A DNA stretch of 64,000 nt from Nodosilinea nodulosa PCC 7104 (lineage in GTDB: Bacteria > Cyanobacteriota > Cyanobacteriia > Phormidesmidales > Phormidesmidaceae): NCBI RefSeq assembly GCF_000309385.1, contig NZ_JH976537.1:4327984-4391983 (forward strand), given 5' to 3'. Each line of letters begins with the position of its first letter. Position 1 is the first letter of the stretch. The translations under genes were made by a program, and so were the position numbers. This document shows positions 53,800 through 61,923 of the stretch, in pieces. Below the pieces are notes generated by a model that worked only from the letters and a program-made list of their open reading frames with translations, did not search any database and was not told the DNA's origin.

Positions 53800-54294
53800 T
53801 TTTTTTTCCCACACCCGCTGCTCCTCTTCGGTAGCGGCGTGCTGATGCTCGGGACGAGGCACCTTGAGAGAAAACTCCATCTGCTTGAGAATCTCCCAAC
53901 CCCGTTGGCGGTGAACCGGACGGCCTAGGTGCTCACTGAGCCAGTCGGCCACCTTGCGCCCATTCCAGAATCCGCCATCCGGCGGCTCCTCCTGCAAGGC
54001 TTGGTACAATAAGGCTTGCCGCTCATCATCGAGAATCACCTGCCCATGGCCTGGATTATGCTGTCGTTGGTCACCCAGCGCCGCCGGGCCTTCGCGGTTA
54101 TAGCTTCTAACCACTTCATAAATCCAAGCTCGGCTATAGCCGCTAACCTCAGAGACCTCAGCGGTACTCTTGCCCAATTGCAACAGCCAGATCAGCTGAT
54201 AATGTCCCCGTTCAATCCCGCTCTTAGCCGATTTATAGCACTGTTCCAGTTCCTCAATGGTCAAATGTGGTTCTAGCTTCAGTCGACGCCCCAT
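53680..54294 (-). CDS. IS630 transposase, N-terminal DNA-binding part (orfA)
   Basis: The real orfA product is the first ~165 residues; the annotated frame continues past the A8 run (53800-53807) into non-homologous sequence. Helix-turn-helix domains of the Tc1/IS630 type are seen ('LLQLGKSTAEVSEVSGYSRAWIYEVVRSYNREG', 'GFWNGRKVADWLSEHLGRPVHRQRGWEIL'). At V-W-E-K-K the run of eight A shifts reading into the catalytic frame. Confidence 0.87.
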   Translation of the reverse strand: MGRRLKLEPHLTIEELEQCYKSAKSGIERGHYQLIWLLQLGKSTAEVSEVSGYSRAWIYEVVRSYNREGPAALGDQRQHNPGHGQVILDDERQALLYQALQEEPPDGGFWNGRKVADWLSEHLGRPVHRQRGWEILKQMEFSLKVPRPEHQHAATEEEQRVWEKKSAGSTGDDPNRSSRRRRSTMGHGRTSLGTPSHPAPGVGR

Positions 54295-54494
54295 CTCGCG
54301 TTATACCTGTTTTGCAACTCCATCATCCATTCTAGGGTTGATTAGCCGGACTTGATATAAGACATTCAGAAGCCTGAGAAACGTTTGAGCGTTCAAATGT
54401 TCTTAGGGAAACTGTCCTCACCAGACTGGCTACAGCTATGTTTACTAGAGTTTACGATTCTGGGGCCTGCCCCGTTGAGGCTAGCTGAGTCAGC

Positions 54495-54591
54495 TATAGC
54501 AGCCGACGGGGAGGTTAGGACATTTCTCAGAGCCAGCGTTCTAACGTTCTCAACGGCTCTCAGTGTCCTAGCTACCGTGAAGAAGGCTATA
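54495..54591. mobile_element. MITE family 2, copy d (diverged)
   Basis: 97 bp. The left end TATAGCAGCCGACGGGGAGG leads into TTAGGACA; the right end complements to TATAGCCTTCTTCACGG and TAGCTAGGACA. The central AGAGCC...GGCTCT arms pair. The same architecture as the other copies but only moderately similar. Confidence 0.7.
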
Positions 54592-54712
54592 GTCTCCAAA
54601 AAACTTGAACCTGCGGCCGCTTTAGAATAGTGGTCGCAACCTTGGAATCGTCTCTGCTGCTCTCTTACAATGGCAGCATTAGATTGAAGCCGTTTTTAAA
54701 AGTCGTTTTAGC

Positions 54713-55177
54713 ATGCCGCCTGAAACCAAGATCGAAGCTGGTTCGCGAGCCAGCCTATACGAGCAGGACTACGCCCTGTGGCTAGACGATACATGCCGCA
54801 GGCTCAAGGCTGGCCAGCTGGCAGACATAGACATTACAAACTTAGTAGAAGAGTTGGCAACCATGGGGCGCAGCGAAAAACAAGCGTTAAGCAGCAACCT
54901 GATTGTGGTGCTCATGCATTTGCTCAAGTATGCTTACCAGCCGGGCCAGCGTTCTAACAACTGGCGGTTTACGCTCAAAGAGCACCGTCGCCGCCTGCAA
55001 GAATCGCTGAAGACAAGCCCAAGCCTCAAGCCCTATTTTGAGCAGATCTTTACCGACTGCTACATGGACGCGCGCGATTTGGTCGCCACAGAAACGGGGC
55101 TGAGCCTGGAGTACCTCCCCTTAGAAAGCCCTTTTAGCCTAGAGCAGGCCCTCGATCGCGAGTATCTGCCCCAGTAG
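54713..55177 (+). CDS. DUF29 family protein
   Basis: 154 residues. The conserved segments 'LYEQDYALWLDDTCRRLKAGQLADIDITNLVEELATMGRSEKQAL' and 'LIVVLMHLLKYAYQPGQRSNNWRFTLKEHRRRL' are diagnostic of DUF29, a helical family that is strongly expanded in cyanobacteria and of unknown function. Convergent with ttcA; the stops are 3 bases apart. Confidence 0.92.
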   Translation: MPPETKIEAGSRASLYEQDYALWLDDTCRRLKAGQLADIDITNLVEELATMGRSEKQALSSNLIVVLMHLLKYAYQPGQRSNNWRFTLKEHRRRLQESLKTSPSLKPYFEQIFTDCYMDARDLVATETGLSLEYLPLESPFSLEQALDREYLPQ

Positions 55178-55180
55178 CTG

Positions 55181-56101
55181 CTAGCGATCGCGCCCTGCCG
55201 TCAGCGGCGGCAATCCATCGGCAAACAGCACCGCCGCTGGATTAAACTCAGCCTCTAGCTCGGTGCCCATCGCATCCGGCGCTGCGTCGCCTGCGGGGAA
55301 AATTCTGCCTGACTCTAGCCCTTCAAAGTCAAACAGGGTCGGATCGGCCAGCTGCGAGGGGGCCACGTTTTGCAAACTGCGAAACAGAGTTTCGGTGCGA
55401 CCGGGCCACTGTTTTTCCCAGGTTTGCAGCATCGCTTTAATTTGCGCCCGCTGCAAGTTGGCCTGCGACCCGCACAGGGTGCAGGGAATGATGGGGAACT
55501 CGCGGTAGCGGGCGTAGCGGGCAATGTCGGCCTCGGGGCAATAGGCTAAGGGGCGAATGACAATGTGGCGGCGATCGTCGGTGAGCAGTTTGGGGGGCAT
55601 GGCCTTCAGCCTGCCGCCGTGGAACATATTGAGAAACAGCGTTTCGATCATGTCGTCGCGGTGGTGGCCGAGGGCGATTTTGGTGGCCCCTTCCTCGGCG
55701 GCGACCCGGTAGAGCACCCCCCGCCGCAGGCGCGAGCACAGCCCGCACATGGTTTTGCCCTCAGGTATCACGCGCTTGACAGTGCTGTAGGTATCCTGCT
55801 CGACAATGCGGTAGGGGACGCCGATCGCCTCAAAGTATTCGGGCAGCACGTGGGCGGGAAAGCCTGGCTGCTTTTGATCGAGGTTGACCGCCAAAATGTC
55901 GAAGTGGATGGGGGCGTGGCGCTGGAGGTGGCGCAGAATATCCAGCAGCGTGTGGGAGTCTTTGCCGCCCGAAACGCAGACCATGACGCGATCGCCCTCG
56001 CCAATCATGCGGTAGTCGGCGATCGCCTGGCCCATGCGCGATCGCAAAAATCCCTGGAGCTTTTTGAAACTGTTGGAGGTGGGCTGCTGGGGGGCGGCCA
56101 T
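55181..56101 (-). CDS. ttcA: tRNA 2-thiocytidine(32) synthetase TtcA
   Basis: 306 residues from the ATG at 56101 (GGAAAG upstream). The PP-loop '[15 protein letters not shown]' activates C32 with ATP. The Fe-S cluster cysteines are in '[15 protein letters not shown]' (C-x2-C) and '[14 protein letters not shown]'. '[20 protein letters not shown]' is also TtcA-specific. It thiolates C32 of several tRNAs. Confidence 0.94.
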   Translation of the reverse strand: MAAPQQPTSNSFKKLQGFLRSRMGQAIADYRMIGEGDRVMVCVSGGKDSHTLLDILRHLQRHAPIHFDILAVNLDQKQPGFPAHVLPEYFEAIGVPYRIVEQDTYSTVKRVIPEGKTMCGLCSRLRRGVLYRVAAEEGATKIALGHHRDDMIETLFLNMFHGGRLKAMPPKLLTDDRRHIVIRPLAYCPEADIARYARYREFPIIPCTLCGSQANLQRAQIKAMLQTWEKQWPGRTETLFRSLQNVAPSQLADPTLFDFEGLESGRIFPAGDAAPDAMGTELEAEFNPAAVLFADGLPPLTAGRDR

Positions 56102-56280
56102 GGATCTTTCCTTCTGGCTGGCGGCGGTATGTACCAGAACCATCTTACTCAGTTCGGGGTAGGGTGTTACTTCTGGTCAGGGCACCCCTTGGGGCAGGGG
56201 AGCGACGGAGCGAGGGGGGAGGGCTTTTGTGAATTCGGCTTACCAGTTTTGTCAGTTAATCAGAAATTACTGATGCCGCA

Positions 56281-56312
56281 AAAAAGCTCGCAGGCCGTGC
56301 CTACGAGCTTTC
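56281..56312 (-). terminator. Terminator of the 125-residue unknown gene
   Basis: On the minus strand AAAGCTCGTAGGC and GCCTGCGAGCTTTTTT pair (one mismatch) around a 3-base loop and end in a T run (plus-strand A run from 56281). Confidence 0.85.
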
Positions 56313-56330
56313 GGGGGCGGTTGGGTTGGC

Positions 56331-56708
56331 CTAAGCGCTTTCCATTGAGACTTTTACCGTGCGGCTGCGGCGCTTGTATTCCGACTTTTTCTTGTAGCCC
56401 ACAGCCTGGGCGGCGTGGCTGTCGGGGCCAAACTGGCCTCGAATCGATTCTTTCATGGCCAGCACGGCGTTATGAAAGTTCCATTCGGCCTGGCGGGCTT
56501 CGTCAGAGGCTGCTTTGTGGCTGACTTCTAGAGCGGTTTCTTGCTTTTGCTTGGCCAGCATGAGCTCGTAGTACTCTTTGAGGGCACCGGGGGTGGCCTC
56601 AGTGCGAACGGGGATGTAGCCCTCGACGGTGTCGAGCCCGTTTACCGATTCGATGTCGGTGCTGATAATTTTGCCGGTCAATCGACGCGTGGTATTAATG
56701 ACTGCCAT
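56331..56708 (-). CDS. Conserved cyanobacterial protein of unknown function
   Basis: 125 residues from the ATG at 56708, chosen because AGGAGG lies about 8 bases upstream. The N-terminal 'TTRRLTGKIISTDIESVNGLDTVEGYIPVRTEATPGALKEYY' is followed by a long helix and a basic C-terminus 'GYKKKSEYKRRSRTVK'. It resembles small proteins I remember from other cyanobacteria, without known function. The basic tail suggests nucleic acid or membrane binding; that is inference. Confidence 0.75.
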   Translation of the reverse strand: MAVINTTRRLTGKIISTDIESVNGLDTVEGYIPVRTEATPGALKEYYELMLAKQKQETALEVSHKAASDEARQAEWNFHNAVLAMKESIRGQFGPDSHAAQAVGYKKKSEYKRRSRTVKVSMESA

Positions 56709-57324
56709 GGGCAATCCTCCTAATTGCAAATAGGGTGAATGGGTTTGCATCCGCTGAGTCGAGGTTTCGAAGGGGGGCAGCCCCTGGGGGTGAAACCTGA
56801 ATGCCGGTGCTGCTGACAGCGAGGAATGCAAGATTTAAGCGTAGAAAAACAGCGCTTTCAGGGGAGACGGCGACCTGTTTTCTTTTGGCATGGGTCTAAT
56901 TTGGCCTAGGAGATAAATGGGTGTCATGGGGGGCAAGGCCCTATGTTCAACTTGCGCTTTGCTGGGCTAGCGATCGCTAGACAGGTGACGTATCGCTGGG
57001 CACCATAACTACATTGAGGCGAGTTTTATTGACCTGCGTCAATGCTGATGTCGTTGTGGTTTAAGCGCATCCTCAAAGGGGGGCTGCATGTTAAGGTTTG
57101 CTCTATGTCGAGACTCTAAACTATTGAGTCAATCAGCTATTGAGCGATGACAAGAGCCTGTGCAGCCGCCGCCACGATGTTTGCACGGCTGACCAGAGCG
57201 ATCGCCGCGGTCGTTATAAGCATGGGAGCAGCGACAAGGGCGATCGCAGCGCTGCATAGACCGTTGCAGCCAGGCTCAACGAGGATGGGCAGAGGCTCAA
57301 ACTCATGCCTATCCCGGTTTAGGT
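56709..57324. other. Spacer without a convincing gene
   Basis: About 600 bp. Around 57150-57270 the plus and minus strands both have open frames made of GCGATCGC-containing Ala/Ile/Leu-rich repeats (AIAAVVISMGAATRAIAAL and its mirror), which look like repeat sequence and not like a gene. A GTTTATTGACCTGCGTCAATGC stretch at 57024-57045 contains a TTGAC(C/G)... palindrome (ATTGAC/GTCAAT). Confidence 0.4.
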
Positions 57325-57585
57325 TTACTCCACGGGGGTAATGCGGCGGGTCATGACGCTGATGTATTCGCCGCTGCGCCCGGTGGGGATGGGGTCTAGC
57401 CAGGCGATGCGTTTGCCCTCCGGGCAGGCTGCGCCAACACAATATCGAAGCAGTGACCTGCGGTTGATGGCTTCGACTACGGCGGCATATTCGCCCAGCA
57501 GGATGTGGCAGAGCCGGTCTGGCCGGTAGGTGGGCAGCCTGAACTGAGTGGAGACGCTGAGGTCTCCGGGGTTGGTATAGATCAT
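57325..57585 (-). CDS. Small hypothetical protein
   Basis: 86 residues. The ATG at 57585 has GGAGA about 8 bases upstream. The sequence (for example 'LPTYRPDRLCHILLGEYAAVVEAINRRSLLRYC', then 'IAWLDPIPTGRSGEYISVMTRRIT') has mixed composition like a real protein. No family recognised. Confidence 0.5.
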   Translation of the reverse strand: MIYTNPGDLSVSTQFRLPTYRPDRLCHILLGEYAAVVEAINRRSLLRYCVGAACPEGKRIAWLDPIPTGRSGEYISVMTRRITPVE

Positions 57586-57857
57586 ACGGGTGTCTCCGTT
57601 TTCGGTTTAGGAAAACGGGGAACGATCTAGCGGTCCCAAGTGAAGGTAAAACAAGACGCTAGAGCCTAGAATGCATCCAGGGCATCTCACTGACCACGAC
57701 TAAGATGGGATGTCTCAGGGGAGTTGGGAAGTTGGCGCTTCCCTGACTCCCGTCCAGATACATTCCCCATCTGAGCGTCATAGGCGAAGTGGTGGGGAAG
57801 TTCGACCGTATTGGGTAGAAGTAAACCTTGATTGACTACTGATGGTAAAGGTACAAA

Positions 57858-58082
57858 ATGTCAGACCTTCTAGAACGAATTACGGTTAACCCAAAACAGT
57901 GTGGCGGTCGCCCTTGCATTCGCGGCATGAGAATTCGCGTTTCTGATGTGCTGGATCTGTTTGCAGCAGGCCTGAGCGCTGAGGAAGTTTTGGAAGACTT
58001 GCCCGACCTGGAGATGGATGATATTAGAGCTTCCCTGGTTTATGCGGCTCGTAAACTGAACCATCCTGTTCTGGTGGTCTAA
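57858..58082 (+). CDS. DUF433 antitoxin-like protein
   Basis: 74 residues. 'LERITVNPKQCGGRPCIRGMRIRVSDVLDLFAAGLSAEEVLEDLPDLEMDDIRASLVYAA' is a full match to DUF433, a small helical DNA-binding family usually paired with a PIN-like (DUF5615) toxin. Here the next gene is a HicA toxin 17 bases downstream. DUF433 may regulate or extend that module, or be an orphan antitoxin. Confidence 0.88.
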   Translation: MSDLLERITVNPKQCGGRPCIRGMRIRVSDVLDLFAAGLSAEEVLEDLPDLEMDDIRASLVYAARKLNHPVLVV

Positions 58083-58099
58083 GGCTAAACTCTTAGATT

Positions 58100-58333
58100 A
58101 TGAGCAAGCGAGATAAACTACGTGAACGCTTGAAGAATAATCCTGCTGATGCAAGGTTTTCAGATATTCGCAAGCTATTAGAGTACGAAGGGTTTGTGCT
58201 TGACCGAGTCACGGGCAGCCATCACGTCTTTTTGAAAGATGACATCACTTTTGTTATTCCTGTTCACAACAACAAGGTCAAAACAGTTTACGTCAAGCGA
58301 GTGATTGAACTAATAGAGCAAACCAGCAGTTAA
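58100..58333 (+). CDS. hicA: HicA-family mRNA interferase toxin
   Basis: 77 residues. The double-stranded RNA-binding-like fold with the conserved active-site His is in 'EGFVLDRVTGSHHVFLKDD', followed by 'FVIPVHNNKVKTVYVKRVI'. HicA toxins cleave mRNA when not held by HicB, whose gene follows after 19 bases. Position between DUF433 and HicB suggests one operon. Confidence 0.9.
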   Translation: MSKRDKLRERLKNNPADARFSDIRKLLEYEGFVLDRVTGSHHVFLKDDITFVIPVHNNKVKTVYVKRVIELIEQTSS

Positions 58334-58352
58334 ACTCAGAAGGATCTAAAAG

Positions 58353-58592
58353 ATGGATCATCTAAATTATCCGATTATTATTTACCCCTGTGACGAGGGT
58401 GGATTCGTGGCAGAAGTTCCCGCGTTAAAAGGGTGCTTAGCTCAAGGCGAAACGCTGACTGAGGCATTAGAAGAACTGGATATTGTCAAGCAACTCTGGC
58501 TTGAAACTGCTCGAAAACACGAGAAAAAATTGCCTGATGTAAATAATGCGATCGAGAAAGTAAAAGCTTTGAGCTACAGTGGCTCAGCTTAA
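58353..58592 (+). CDS. hicB: HicB-family antitoxin
   Basis: 79 residues, of the short HicB form without a C-terminal DNA-binding domain. The partial RNase H fold is shown by 'YPIIIYPCDEGGFVAEVPALKGCLAQGETLTEALEELDI'. It should neutralise the upstream HicA. AGAAGGATC precedes the ATG. Confidence 0.88.
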   Translation: MDHLNYPIIIYPCDEGGFVAEVPALKGCLAQGETLTEALEELDIVKQLWLETARKHEKKLPDVNNAIEKVKALSYSGSA

Positions 58593-58813
58593 CATACGAT
58601 TCATGTAATGATGCAGGCTCAAAAACGGTCATAGCTGCGGTGTTTCCCAAAGCCCATGCCGCACAGATTCCTGTGCAGACGGGAATGACCAAACAGCCAG
58701 CTATCAGGATGATGAATTTGCAACTTCGGGATGCACTCCACCGATCGCACCGCTTCTAAGTCGTATTCCCTGTTGCGATCGCCATACCTTCTTCCATCCT
58801 GCCACCAGACAGA

Positions 58814-59458
58814 TTACGAAGCAGCAAAACCTTTACGTGCTACTTTGGTTGCCTTTGACGACGTCGAAGCAAATTTGAGAATATTGGGGTTAGGTCTAGA
58901 ACGGTGCTGTTTCTGCGCCTCATACCGTTCATTAATCTCAACCTGGCGGCGACAAAATTCATAATCATCCCGAAAATGCCGGTAAACCTCCTCATAGGAC
59001 CTGTCAATATCAAAATATAGCTCTTCGGTTTCTAATGCTTTCAACGTCTCTTCGAGCACCATCGTTCTGGCTTTCATGTGACTGAGCTTGGGCTCTCCAT
59101 ACGACTCAAGCAGCTCAAGATGCCACTCCACTGGTGCAAAAGACTTGACGTTAATCGCAAAATCTCTGGTGCCATTGCTCCGGATATAGCTCACCACTTC
59201 CCCAACCGCCCCGTATGGGTTGAGCCGTTCAAGCTTGGTGTCGGCATGGGCCTCTTTGGTTGAATACAGCCAAATATGATCCAGCGTTCTTATTTGCTCC
59301 TCACACCCTTTGTAAGGCACCACCTTGATGTGTTGCAGTAAAAAAGCCGTATCGCCCGTTTTGTCAGCCGTTTCCCAGTAATTTAAATATCCCTGAAAGC
59401 GAACGCTTTGCCCCAGCCAATCGGCAAGCGGTCTACATGCGATCGGTGATTTCTGCAT
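58814..59458 (-). CDS. Protein of unknown function
   Basis: 214 residues. The N-terminal ~125 residues look like a beta-rich domain ('VRFQGYLNYWETADKTGDTAFLLQHIKVVPY', 'GAVGEVVSYIRSNGTRDFAINVKSF'), reminiscent of an OB fold. The C-terminal part is helical and charged ('RSYEEVYRHFRDDYEFCRRQVEINERYEAQKQ') with a basic tail. I do not recognise it. It lies downstream of HicAB on the other strand, in a stretch with lower GC than the housekeeping genes around it. Confidence 0.68.
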   Translation of the reverse strand: MQKSPIACRPLADWLGQSVRFQGYLNYWETADKTGDTAFLLQHIKVVPYKGCEEQIRTLDHIWLYSTKEAHADTKLERLNPYGAVGEVVSYIRSNGTRDFAINVKSFAPVEWHLELLESYGEPKLSHMKARTMVLEETLKALETEELYFDIDRSYEEVYRHFRDDYEFCRRQVEINERYEAQKQHRSRPNPNILKFASTSSKATKVARKGFAAS

Positions 59459-60066
59459 TTTGATGCTCCCTTGACCGAGCCTCTTGTGGGATTGAAGGGT
59501 AACTCGGTTATTTTTTCAGATTGCCCAATTTTGAGGGAGTGATCTTTAAAGGCGATGGGATAATTCTAGCGGTCATGGTGGGGTGGATGGGGCGATCGCG
59601 CAGCAGCCCAGCTGTAGATACTGTTCAGCGGTGTGAAGACCCAGCTTCGCTGGCAGCGGGGGATGCCATGGTCAAAGCCGGTCGGGTCTCTATGCTAAGG
59701 ATTTTTCAAGCCGATAGCGGGCACCAATTTGTAGTCATCTGAGGGCCTTTGGCCGAGGTCAAGCGGTCCATGGAAGCAAGGCTGACCGCTGCGAACAGCT
59801 GCCCCTGCAATGGAGAAGCCACCTCGCACTACATCGTGCCCCACCCCACTGAAAATGTCGAAAGAATGCTGGATTTGCACTTCAATGCAAGAGCAGAGCC
59901 ATTCAGAGTGTAATCGCCTGTCTGGTCAGCTTCCGCTTTCCTAGGAGTATTTCCATTACACACATGCTCAGGCTGTCGGCTTGTTCGTGGCCTGGGCAAC
60001 AGTTGTGGGGAGGTCGCGCGCGACCCTAGCGATTCTGTTGTAGCCGCTGGGCAACTGGGCTGAGAG
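59459..60066. other. Spacer without a convincing gene
   Basis: About 600 bp between two minus-strand genes. Short open frames exist on both strands but none has a ribosome binding site plus protein-like composition. It may hold the promoter of the gene ending at 58814 and degraded sequence. Confidence 0.35.
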
Positions 60067-60585
60067 CTATTGCAGAGGGGCTGCCCCAAACGTGGCGTTA
60101 AATTGCTGGCACCATACGGCCACAGATTCAAACGCCGTGGGGTCAATCTCTGCGGGCACGGCGTATTCCTGGCGGCCATTGGTAGCGGTCAACGGTGCAA
60201 TGACGACGTAATCTGCCTCATTGAGGGGGTAGGCGGGGGGAGTGGTTTCGGCAATTGGGTCAGCCGAGCGATGCAGCACCACCACCAGATTAGGGCCGTT
60301 GGAGGTGGCAAAATTTTCGTCGAAAACTAGGGTGGACTGACCATCCTGGCTGATGAGCTCAACGTTTCCCGTTGTTGCATGCTCAGCTGAGGCAAACACG
60401 CCCTGGCGAGCTGCGCTGGAAGCCGCAGAACTAGCGGTTGTTTCTGAACTGGCGTCGGTAGCCGAGGCGGTTTCAACGTTGGCGGAATCGGTTTCGGCAG
60501 CCGTGGGTTGGGAAGGGTTGCAGGCCGCTGTCAACAGAGCCGCCACCACCATCAAAACGGTCAGGGAGAGTCGCGCCATCATCAT
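60067..60585 (-). CDS. DM13-domain lipoprotein
   Basis: 172 residues. The signal peptide ends in the lipobox 'LTAAC' (Cys near residue 22), followed by a Ser/Ala/Thr-rich linker. The DM13 domain (about 65-172) has 'TTGNVELISQDGQSTLVFDENFATSNGPNLVVVLH' and 'FESVAVWCQQFNATFGAAPL', including the conserved Cys of this redox-linked domain. DM13 is thought to take part in electron transfer or hydroxylation at the cell surface. Confidence 0.88.
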   Translation of the reverse strand: MMMARLSLTVLMVVAALLTAACNPSQPTAAETDSANVETASATDASSETTASSAASSAARQGVFASAEHATTGNVELISQDGQSTLVFDENFATSNGPNLVVVLHRSADPIAETTPPAYPLNEADYVVIAPLTATNGRQEYAVPAEIDPTAFESVAVWCQQFNATFGAAPLQ

Positions 60586-60697
60586 CCAGACATCCTCAGG
60601 CTTAGAACTGCTGACAGAGTAAAATCCCCACCTGAGCTGGAATCGATAATTTCCTGAGAAAATCCGAAGAAAAAACGTATTTGAGCATTCTGGGATT

Positions 60698-61810
60698 TTA
60701 GGGAGCCGGCCAAACCAGCGTGGCGGTGTTGTCGATCGCCTGCGGATTCCCCTCGCTATCTACCGAGTTGAAGTGCTCTAGCCGCCGCTGCACCTCGGGC
60801 GGCAGGTGCGAAAAGTCAATCTGAGGGTCGCCCGCCGCGATGCTGGCCCAAAAGCCCTTGAGCGTGGGGGCGATCGCCGCTGCCTCTGCCTCCGCCAGCC
60901 CCACGGGCGGGCTGGTCAAAAACTTGGTCATAAACCACTCGGCGCGATCGCTCATCCACTTGTGGGACATCGCTTGCAGATCGTCCCAGGGAGCAACGGC
61001 GGTGAGGCGGCGCGATCGCACCTCCATGCGCAGATTGCCATCCCCATGCTCAATTTCCACAATCCGGTAGGGGTGCGGATAGCTGACCAGGGACCCGGTC
61101 AGCACCTCGCACAGCTCGCCCCGCCGGGCCACATCCTGAATGTGCAGGTGGCCGGTAAACATCAGCCGCACCCCCGCGGCCTCCAGTCGCTGAATAATCT
61201 CCGAGGCATTGCTCACCATGTAGCGCTGGCCCAGCGGGCTGTTCGACTGCCCCGGCAGGTGCTCCAGCACGTTGTGGTGCAGCATCACCAAAATCAAATC
61301 ATCTGGATAGGCCGCCAGGGTAGACTCTAGCCATTCCAGCTGAGCCTCATCCACATAGCCCACCCGAATCTGCTCGCCCGATGGCTCAAAGGCGTTGGAG
61401 TTGAGCGCCACCAGCCGCACGCCGGGAAGAATTTCGTGCTGGTAGTGGAGGGTTTGGCCGTCGCTGTAGCCAAAATCCTGGTACAGACGCGGAAAGTCGT
61501 GCAGGCCAATGGCGCGATCGCTGGCGTCGCGAGCAATCACATCGTGGTTGCCCGGCACCACGTAGGCCGGAAACGGCAGCCGCTTGAGGCGATCGATCAG
61601 CCATCGGTGGTTGACCCATTCGCCGTGCTGGGTCAGGTCGCCGGGCAGCAGCAAAAAGTCGAGATCCAGCGTTTCGAGATGGTCAAAAATTTGCTCAATG
61701 CCAGGAACGCTCACTTCCACCAGGTGAAAGCGATGGGGACCGTTATAGATGGTCTCGGGTTGAGCGATGTGAGGGTCGCTGATGATCGCGAAGCGAAAAC
61801 GCTGTCCCAT
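60698..61810 (-). CDS. Metallophosphoesterase (CpdA-like)
   Basis: 370 residues from the ATG at 61810; an ATG 27 bases upstream is possible. Metal-binding motifs in order are 'IISDPHI' (D-x-H), 'LLLPGDLTQHG' (G-D), 'VVPGNHDV' (G-N-H-D), 'MLHHNVLEH' and 'FTGHLHIQD' (G-H-x-H). This is the calcineurin-like phosphoesterase fold of cyclic nucleotide phosphodiesterases. The C-terminal ~100 residues are extra. The substrate is not known. Confidence 0.92.
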   Translation of the reverse strand: MGQRFRFAIISDPHIAQPETIYNGPHRFHLVEVSVPGIEQIFDHLETLDLDFLLLPGDLTQHGEWVNHRWLIDRLKRLPFPAYVVPGNHDVIARDASDRAIGLHDFPRLYQDFGYSDGQTLHYQHEILPGVRLVALNSNAFEPSGEQIRVGYVDEAQLEWLESTLAAYPDDLILVMLHHNVLEHLPGQSNSPLGQRYMVSNASEIIQRLEAAGVRLMFTGHLHIQDVARRGELCEVLTGSLVSYPHPYRIVEIEHGDGNLRMEVRSRRLTAVAPWDDLQAMSHKWMSDRAEWFMTKFLTSPPVGLAEAEAAAIAPTLKGFWASIAAGDPQIDFSHLPPEVQRRLEHFNSVDSEGNPQAIDNTATLVWPAP

Positions 61811-61923
61811 GGAAGTCAAACGCTGAATTTTGTGCATGCCCTTACCAGCCTAGCCTCTCCTCGCCCAATTGACCCGGTCAAAGTGGCATGATAGAAAGCC
61901 GTGGTTCCATTGAGGTCAAGGCT

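Larger units (their letters stand above)
53197..54357 (-). mobile_element. IS630-family insertion sequence
   Basis: The ends TATCAAGTCCGCTTAATCAG (53197 on) and the complement of the right end, TATATCAAGTCCGGCTAATC, are inverted repeats, bordered by TA as expected for the TA target of IS630/Tc1. Length about 1.16 kb. It encodes a two-frame transposase on the minus strand and interrupts a MITE copy. Confidence 0.9.
53173..54440 (-). mobile_element. MITE family 2, copy c, split by IS630
   Basis: The left piece 53173-53198 (TGTAGCACTAGTCAACCGGGTTA) and right piece 54356-54440 (AGACATTCAG...CCAGACTGGCTACAGCTATG) join to give a ~105-bp element. It matches the reverse complement of 27201-27304 and 36619-36722 in order and length. 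The IS630 element lies exactly between them. Confidence 0.8.

Noticed and set aside
53285-53899. 204-codon third-frame ORF in IS630
   Set aside because: It lacks DDE motifs and overlaps the two true transposase frames.
57137-57442. Ala/Ile-rich small frames on both strands
   Set aside because: They come from a short GCGATCGC-containing repeat and have no ribosome binding site or recognisable domain.
59521-59880. Short frames on both strands between the unknown protein and DM13 genes
   Set aside because: They have no start context and no protein-like features.
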